Of a stretch of DNA of 18,710 nucleotides, positions 14,774-18,710 are shown piece after piece (the stretch's first letter is position 1; the number at the start of each line of letters is the position of its first letter). A program made the translations under genes and the position numbers. The DNA is taken from assembly GCA_046296435.1 (NCBI GenBank), contig JBKBLI010000063.1, forward strand, positions 1 to 18,710, written 5' to 3'. This DNA is from M3007 sp046296435. Lineage in GTDB: Bacteria > Bacteroidota > Bacteroidia > Chitinophagales > Saprospiraceae. The notes under the pieces are model-generated. The model was not told the origin of the DNA. It made no database searches and saw only the letters and a list, made by a program, of their open reading frames with translations.

Positions 14774-17700
14774 TTATAGTTGTCCGCCCACGCCTTTATA
14801 CTTTTCGACAAACGCAACTAACTTTTGAAAAACGCTTTGCTTTTTGGTCAGGTACTGCGGATTCAGCGGGCTCATTTTGGGCAAAAGCTCGTTGAGTTCG
14901 GTTCCGTTTTCGCTGGCATATTCTCGTTTCAACGAAGCCGCGATGTAGCGCTTGGCTGCTTCTTCGTTCAGATTTTCTTCGGCAATCAATGCTGAGGCTT
15001 CGGCTTTTTGCTTGTTTTGCGCAAATGCAAAAAACGACTCGATTACACCCGCTTTGTCCTGAAGCGCGTCAATGTCTGTTTCATTGATAAAATCAACCAC
15101 CAAACTTTCTTTGGCTCTATTGCCCACGCTGGCGCGAATGGCCCTGCGTATTTCGGCAATCAAAGCGTCTTTGTCTTTGGTTTTTTTATTGTGTTCAAAG
15201 ATGAGTTCGAGGATATAATCTAAGTTTATTTCCAGCGATTTGAGCAAGTCCACCTCAAACGCCACATCGTCCCAATCAACGGTTGATTTTTCTGGCTCCG
15301 CGCCGCTTTTTTCTCGTCTGAGCCAATCGCGTATATCGTTGTAAGCGGAGCGGTAATCCTGCACGGTTCTGTCGTTGAGCACTTCAACTTGTTGCATGGC
15401 GGCAATGTCCTCATCTGTCACAAAATGAGCTGTTTTAAATGCTTCTACCGCCTCAGGGTTGTTGGGGTCGATGGCTTGAAACGCTTTGAGATAGTTAAAT
15501 TCGTCGTAGTTCTGGAGTATGTTTTCTACCCGCAGATATTCTCCGAATAGCTTGGCAAATTCCTTTTTATCGCTTTCTTTGACGATTTCGCTTGGGTCAG
15601 GGAATTTTTCATTTAATTCTTTTACAATTTCTACATAACCTCTTCGTGCCTGACCGGTGATTATATCCGTAAAGCCTTCCAAATATTCTTTGTAGCTCTT
15701 TTCCAGCACCACGTTTTTGGTGTTGCTGTTTCCGAACAGCGTAATGGCGTCAATGGTGGCTTGCTCCAAATCGCGGAAGGTGACGATGTTGCCGAAGGTT
15801 TTGGAGGCATCGTAAATGCGGTTGGTGCGCGAAAAGGCTTGTATGAGACCGTGGTAGCGCAGATTTTTGTCCACAAACAGGGTGTTGAGCGTAGGCGCGT
15901 CGAAGCCCGTGAGGAACATGCCGACGACGATCATCAGGTCCACTTCCCGGTTTTTTACCCGTTTGGCCAGGTCGCGGTAATAGTTCTGAAATTCTTGGCT
16001 ATCAACTCCATAGCTTGTTCCAAACATTTTATTGTAATCGGCGATAGCTTTGGTCAAAAACTCTTTGGCGCTCAAGTCCATGGCCGAGGGTTCAAAGGTC
16101 TCGTCTGCTATTTCGCCGATGGCACTTTGTTCTTCATTGGCGGCAAAGGAGAAGATGGTGGCAATTTTGAGGGCCTTGTCGCTGTCTTTTTGCAGTTTGT
16201 TCAGTTCTTCATAATAACATTTGGCGGCGTCCACGCTGCTGACGGCAAACATGGCGTTGAATCCCCGGTTATTTCCTTGGTTTCTGTGGGTTTTTATCCT
16301 GAAATTTCGGAGGATGTATTGCGATATTTCTCTGATGCGTTCGGGGTGCAGCAAGGCTGCTTTGTTTTCGGCGGCGCTCAGCTTTTTCTCGTCTTGCTCT
16401 TGCTCCAAGGCTTTGAAACGCGGGCGCACATCGTTGTAGTCCACCTTGAATTTCAATACTTTTTCATCGCGAATGGCGTCGGTAATCACGTAGGAATGCA
16501 GTTCGCGACCGAATACGCTGGCGGTTGTTTCGGCGCCCAGCGCATTTTGCGTAAAAATGGGCGTGCCGGTAAAGCCAAATTGGTAGTATTTTTTGAATTT
16601 CTTTTTCAGGTTTTTCTGCGCTTCGCCAAATTGCGAGCGGTGGCACTCGTCGAAAATAAACACGACTTGCTTTTGGTAAATGGGCAAATTGCCCTCGCTT
16701 TTCATCAGGTTGTTGAGTTTTTGGATGGTGGTGACGATGATCTTGTTGTCGTCTTTTTCAATGTTGCGCTTCAAAACGGCGGTGTTGTTCGAACCATTGA
16801 CGCTATCGGGCGAAAATCGCTGATATTCTTTCATGGTCTGGTAGTCTAAGTCTTTGCGGTCCACCACAAAAAATACTTTGTCTATAAAATCCAATTGCGT
16901 GGCCAATCGGGCGGCTTTGAAGCTGGTGAGCGTTTTGCCCGAACCGGTGGTGTGCCAGATGTAGCCGCCGCCTTCGGGGCGCGACCATTTTTTGGCTTCG
17001 TGAGCGCTTTTGATTTTCCACAAGATGCGCTCGGTGGCGGCGATCTGATAGGGCCGCATGATGAGCAGGGTATTGCTGGTGTCAAAAACGGCGTATTTGA
17101 GGAGGATTTCTAACAGTGTATTTTTTTGGAAAAAGGTGGCGGTGAAGTCTTTGAGGTCTTTGATGAGCGTATTGTCGGCTTTTGCCCAATTCATGGTAAA
17201 GTCGAAGCTGTTTTTGCTGCGCTCTACGGTGTTGGCAAAGTAGCGGGTGTCGGCGCCGTTGGAGATGACAAAAATCTGAATGTATTTGAAGAGCGAATGT
17301 TCTGTATTGAAACTTTCTTTGCCGTAGCGGCGCACTTGGTTGAAGGCTTCGCGGATGGCTACGCCGCGTTTTTTGAGCTCTACCTGCACCAAGGGCAAGC
17401 CGTTGACGAGGATGGTGACGTCGTAGCGGTTGAGGTACGTGCCTTTTTGCTCGAATTGGGAGATGACTTGTACTTTGTTTCGGGCGGTGTTTTTTTTGTC
17501 CGCTAAATAGATGTTTTGCAGGCGCCCGTCGTCAAAAATGAAGTCGTGGATGTAGTGGTCGTGGATTTTGCGGGTTTTTTCGATGAGCGTATCGCCGGGC
17601 TTGTCTAAGTATTCTTCGACGAAGCGTTTCCACTCGGCATCGGTGAATTGTACTTGGTTGAGGGCTTGGAGTTGGGCGCGCGCGTTGGCTAATAGGGCTT

Positions 17701-17872
17701 GGGGGGTGTTGAGGTGGGTGGGGTTTTCGTAGCCTTGTTGGATGAGGTCTTGGATGAATTCTTTTTCTAAGGCAGCTTCTGTCTGGTAGGCAACGGGGGC
17801 TTCGTTGACGGCGTTGTACTTGGTGTAGTGGTCCAGTACGATGAAGTTGTTGGATTCTGCGATGGGTTTCAT
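14774..17872 (-). CDS. hsdR: Type I restriction enzyme endonuclease/translocase subunit R
   Basis: The 1032-residue protein has the full HsdR layout. An N-terminal PD-(D/E)xK nuclease is visible as RYDVTILVNG with Asp151 and VELKK with Glu165 and Lys167. SF2 helicase motifs follow: Walker A TTGSGKT (308-314), FDECHRS (DEAD-type DECH at 408-411), TGTP (435-438), then VVGMFLTGFDAPTLN and GLIQAFSRTNR (motif VI). A helical C-terminal region for binding the methyltransferase completes it. HsdR cuts unmethylated DNA far from its site after ATP-driven translocation. ATG 17872 is chosen because MKPIAESNNFIVLDHYTKYN is the expected start. The frame is open further upstream to 17953, but that stretch is the repeat and the tail of the GxxExxY gene. 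No frameshift or lost catalytic residue is seen, so it appears functional. It ends convergently with the S9 peptidase gene. Confidence 0.96.
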   Translation of the reverse strand: MKPIAESNNFIVLDHYTKYNAVNEAPVAYQTEAALEKEFIQDLIQQGYENPTHLNTPQALLANARAQLQALNQVQFTDAEWKRFVEEYLDKPGDTLIEKTRKIHDHYIHDFIFDDGRLQNIYLADKKNTARNKVQVISQFEQKGTYLNRYDVTILVNGLPLVQVELKKRGVAIREAFNQVRRYGKESFNTEHSLFKYIQIFVISNGADTRYFANTVERSKNSFDFTMNWAKADNTLIKDLKDFTATFFQKNTLLEILLKYAVFDTSNTLLIMRPYQIAATERILWKIKSAHEAKKWSRPEGGGYIWHTTGSGKTLTSFKAARLATQLDFIDKVFFVVDRKDLDYQTMKEYQRFSPDSVNGSNNTAVLKRNIEKDDNKIIVTTIQKLNNLMKSEGNLPIYQKQVVFIFDECHRSQFGEAQKNLKKKFKKYYQFGFTGTPIFTQNALGAETTASVFGRELHSYVITDAIRDEKVLKFKVDYNDVRPRFKALEQEQDEKKLSAAENKAALLHPERIREISQYILRNFRIKTHRNQGNNRGFNAMFAVSSVDAAKCYYEELNKLQKDSDKALKIATIFSFAANEEQSAIGEIADETFEPSAMDLSAKEFLTKAIADYNKMFGTSYGVDSQEFQNYYRDLAKRVKNREVDLMIVVGMFLTGFDAPTLNTLFVDKNLRYHGLIQAFSRTNRIYDASKTFGNIVTFRDLEQATIDAITLFGNSNTKNVVLEKSYKEYLEGFTDIITGQARRGYVEIVKELNEKFPDPSEIVKESDKKEFAKLFGEYLRVENILQNYDEFNYLKAFQAIDPNNPEAVEAFKTAHFVTDEDIAAMQQVEVLNDRTVQDYRSAYNDIRDWLRREKSGAEPEKSTVDWDDVAFEVDLLKSLEINLDYILELIFEHNKKTKDKDALIAEIRRAIRASVGNRAKESLVVDFINETDIDALQDKAGVIESFFAFAQNKQKAEASALIAEENLNEEAAKRYIAASLKREYASENGTELNELLPKMSPLNPQYLTKKQSVFQKLVAFVEKYKGVGGQL

Positions 17873-17879
17873 TTTTTTT

Positions 17880-17908
17880 ACCACGAAAGGCACGAAAAAC
17901 ACGAAAAA
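17880..17908 (+). repeat. Left inverted copy of the repeat (short array)
   Basis: It reads ACCACG, AAAGGCACG, AAAAACACG, then an A run ending at the stop codon of the GxxExxY gene (TAA on the minus strand at 17912-17910). It is the inverse of the right array. It also supplies the A-rich leader (minus strand GGTAAAAAAA) directly before the hsdR ATG. Confidence 0.85.
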
Positions 17909-17909
17909 A

Positions 17910-18290
17910 TTAGAGGGCGAATCGGCGGATGTCGGCTTTGGGGTAGGCGCCAAAGTTAACGAGTAATCCTAATTTCATGTTGGTTGCTTTTAGGTAGTTG
18001 ATGACTTGGGCTTCGTGTTCGGGTGCGATTTGCTTGACGGCTTTGAGTTCGATGATGATCTTATCGTAACAGATGATATCGGGTTTGTATTTTTGAAGGA
18101 GGGGCTCTCCTTTGTAGGTCAAGTTCAATTCTGCCTGCGCCACAAATGGGATATTTCGGGCGCGCATCTCTCGCTCGAGGCATTCCTGGTAAACGGCTTC
18201 CAGAAAGCCGCAGCCCATTTCGCGGTACACCTCAAAGATAGCGCCTTGTATGGCGTATGATTCATCCTTATATATTATTTTCTCACTCAT
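17910..18290 (-). CDS. GxxExxY protein (PD-(D/E)xK nuclease-like)
   Basis: The 126-residue protein has the family's name-giving motif GFLEAVY (Gly28, Glu31, Tyr34) in the helix after YAIQGAIFEVYREMG. A PD-(D/E)xK-like nuclease core follows: KPDIICYDKIIIELKA with Asp71, Glu81 and Lys83, then Q95-VIN-Y99 and a KLGLLVNFG strand. The fold suggests a small nuclease or nucleic-acid-binding protein, but the function of this widespread family is not established. ATG 18290 is chosen because MSEKIIYKDESYAIQGAIFEV is the usual start; the frame continues upstream only through the repeat array as Thr-Lys-Gly triplets. The start overlaps the last 8 bases of hsdS. The gene abuts repeats on both sides, and hsdR starts 37 bases after its stop. 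Confidence 0.9.
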   Translation of the reverse strand: MSEKIIYKDESYAIQGAIFEVYREMGCGFLEAVYQECLEREMRARNIPFVAQAELNLTYKGEPLLQKYKPDIICYDKIIIELKAVKQIAPEHEAQVINYLKATNMKLGLLVNFGAYPKADIRRFAL

Positions 18291-18710
18291 AAAAAAATTT
18301 TTCGTGCCTTTCGTGCCTTTCGTGCCTTTCGTGCCTTTCGTGCCTTTCGTGCCTTTCGTGGTCAAAACTAAGCAACTTATCCCGATAATACTCATACTGC
18401 TTCTGCCGTAACTCCATCTCCTTCGGCAAGCCCTCGCTGATAGAAGTCGTAAGCGTGTCAAATTTATCTAAAATGGAAACAATGCGTTCTTGCTCGGAAA
18501 GCGGGGGGATGGGGATGGGGAATATCTTCAATTTTTCTCCGTGTACTCTGATGACTTTTGTACCAGTTTGATTTCTTTTTTTAAAATCAAAAAAAATGGG
18601 TGTTTGTAAATAATAAGCTAGATACTTAGGATTTTGATTGTGTTTAAATATGTAGGTTTCTCCGCTAACACAAACCTCTTTATCGCCTAACCAAACTAAA
18701 GGTTTACAGA
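18283..18710 (-). CDS. hsdS: Type I restriction enzyme specificity subunit S, C-terminal part (5' end outside window)
   Basis: The frame is open from the right edge (first full codon at 18708) to TGA at 18285-18283, giving about 142 residues. It contains the end of a target-recognition domain (PLVWLGDKEVCVSGETYIF, HNQNPKYLAYYL) and the hallmark GEKLKIFPIPIPPLSEQERIV followed by the conserved spacer helix (ILDKFDTLTTSISEGLPKEM, YEYYRDKLLSF). HsdS recognises the DNA target for both methylation and restriction. Most relatives end near RDKLLSF/TF. Here translation continues DHER... through the 9-bp array, adding (HER)6-HEKFFYE, and overlaps the ATG of the GxxExxY gene by 8 bases. The missing upstream part should hold the first recognition domain, and hsdM is probably beyond it. 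Confidence 0.93.
   Translation of the reverse strand, partial: CKPLVWLGDKEVCVSGETYIFKHNQNPKYLAYYLQTPIFFDFKKRNQTGTKVIRVHGEKLKIFPIPIPPLSEQERIVSILDKFDTLTTSISEGLPKEMELRQKQYEYYRDKLLSFDHERHERHERHERHERHERHEKFFYE
18303..18361 (-). repeat. Tandem array of six 9-bp units (GGCACGAAA family), right end of the cassette
   Basis: On the plus strand CGTGCCTTT is repeated six times without error (18303-18356), followed by CGTGG. On the minus strand this is CCACG then AAAGGCACG six times. The 9-base unit keeps all frames open: His-Glu-Arg in the HsdS frame and Thr-Lys-Gly in the frame leading into the GxxExxY gene. Copy-number changes would alter the HsdS tail by three residues per unit without frameshift. 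Confidence 0.96.

Larger units (their letters stand above)
17880..18362. mobile_element. Putative GxxExxY cassette bounded by inverted 9-bp repeat arrays
   Basis: One small gene fills almost the entire space between two inverted repeat arrays. The left end (plus strand) begins ACCACGAAAGGCACGAAA at 17880-17897; the right end carries the same 18 bases on the minus strand, starting at 18362. The left array has one perfect unit and one degenerate unit (AAAAACACG); the right array has six. There is no transposase and I found no clear target-site duplication, so if mobile it is not autonomous in the classical sense. It sits exactly between hsdS and hsdR, which in ordinary type I loci are neighbours or separated by unrelated accessory genes. 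Confidence 0.55.

Noticed and set aside
15761..16849. Plus-strand open frame of 362 codons antisense to hsdR
   Set aside because: The hsdR helicase motifs lie on the other strand over the same bases, and the product is Val/Phe/Gly-rich with no family resemblance.
17873..17953. Longer hsdR start at 17953
   Set aside because: The extra 27 residues translate the repeat and the antisense-free tail of the GxxExxY gene; MKPIAESNN at 17872 is the normal HsdR start.
18303..18361. CRISPR array
   Set aside because: The 9-bp units are contiguous with no spacers and no cas genes are nearby; it is a simple tandem repeat.
18291..18461. Longer GxxExxY start at 18461 through the repeat array
   Set aside because: The added residues are hsdS DNA in another frame and Thr-Lys-Gly triplets from the array; the family begins at MSEKIIYKDE.

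Overview
The window comes from a moderately GC-rich member of the Bacteroidota, most likely a Saprospirales- or Chitinophagales-like lineage. Three things point there. Two proteins carry type IX secretion C-terminal domains, one of the gliding-motility CHU_C class and one of the type A sorting class. The best promoter has the Bacteroidota TTTG / TAnnTTTG form. The secreted 'asparagine synthetase B'-like family at 7853-9133 is, from memory, typical of this phylum. A run of ten N's at 1805-1814 shows that this is a scaffolded draft or metagenome assembly.

Layout. 1-1116 is the 3' end of a large secreted adhesin-like protein. 1117-1602 is a gene-free leader holding a variant cobalamin riboswitch. 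It precedes a two-gene unit: a putative outer-membrane barrel protein (1612-2497, interrupted by the gap, with a run of 19 aspartates) and an ABC half-transporter whose ATPase motifs are largely degraded (2519-4189). 4232-5698 encodes a secreted protein of four fibronectin III-like repeats, two of them almost identical in DNA, followed by a strong terminator. 6049-7492 is a housekeeping block: rpmH, rnpA and a rhomboid protease whose start overlaps the rnpA stop.

7853-11545 is a tight three-gene unit: a secreted protein with a glutamine-amidotransferase-like fold, a PaaY / gamma-carbonic-anhydrase-like hexapeptide protein, and a long-chain acyl-CoA ligase. 11837-14542 is an exported S9 prolyl-oligopeptidase-family peptidase with a C-terminal extension of about 260 residues. 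A bidirectional hairpin terminator at 14564-14600 separates it from the convergent minus-strand genes.

The right end is a type I restriction-modification locus on the minus strand: hsdS (5' end outside the window), a small GxxExxY nuclease-like gene, then hsdR. The GxxExxY gene is bounded almost exactly by inverted copies of a 9-bp tandem repeat (unit GGCACGAAA). On the hsdS side the array is translated as (HER)6 and forms the HsdS C-terminus. This looks like a compact gene-plus-repeat cassette inserted into the restriction operon and is the most interesting structure here. The second is the pairing of a B12 riboswitch with an outer-membrane protein and a probably hydrolysis-deficient ABC protein.

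Functions are inferred from motifs read by eye. No database search or structure prediction was run.
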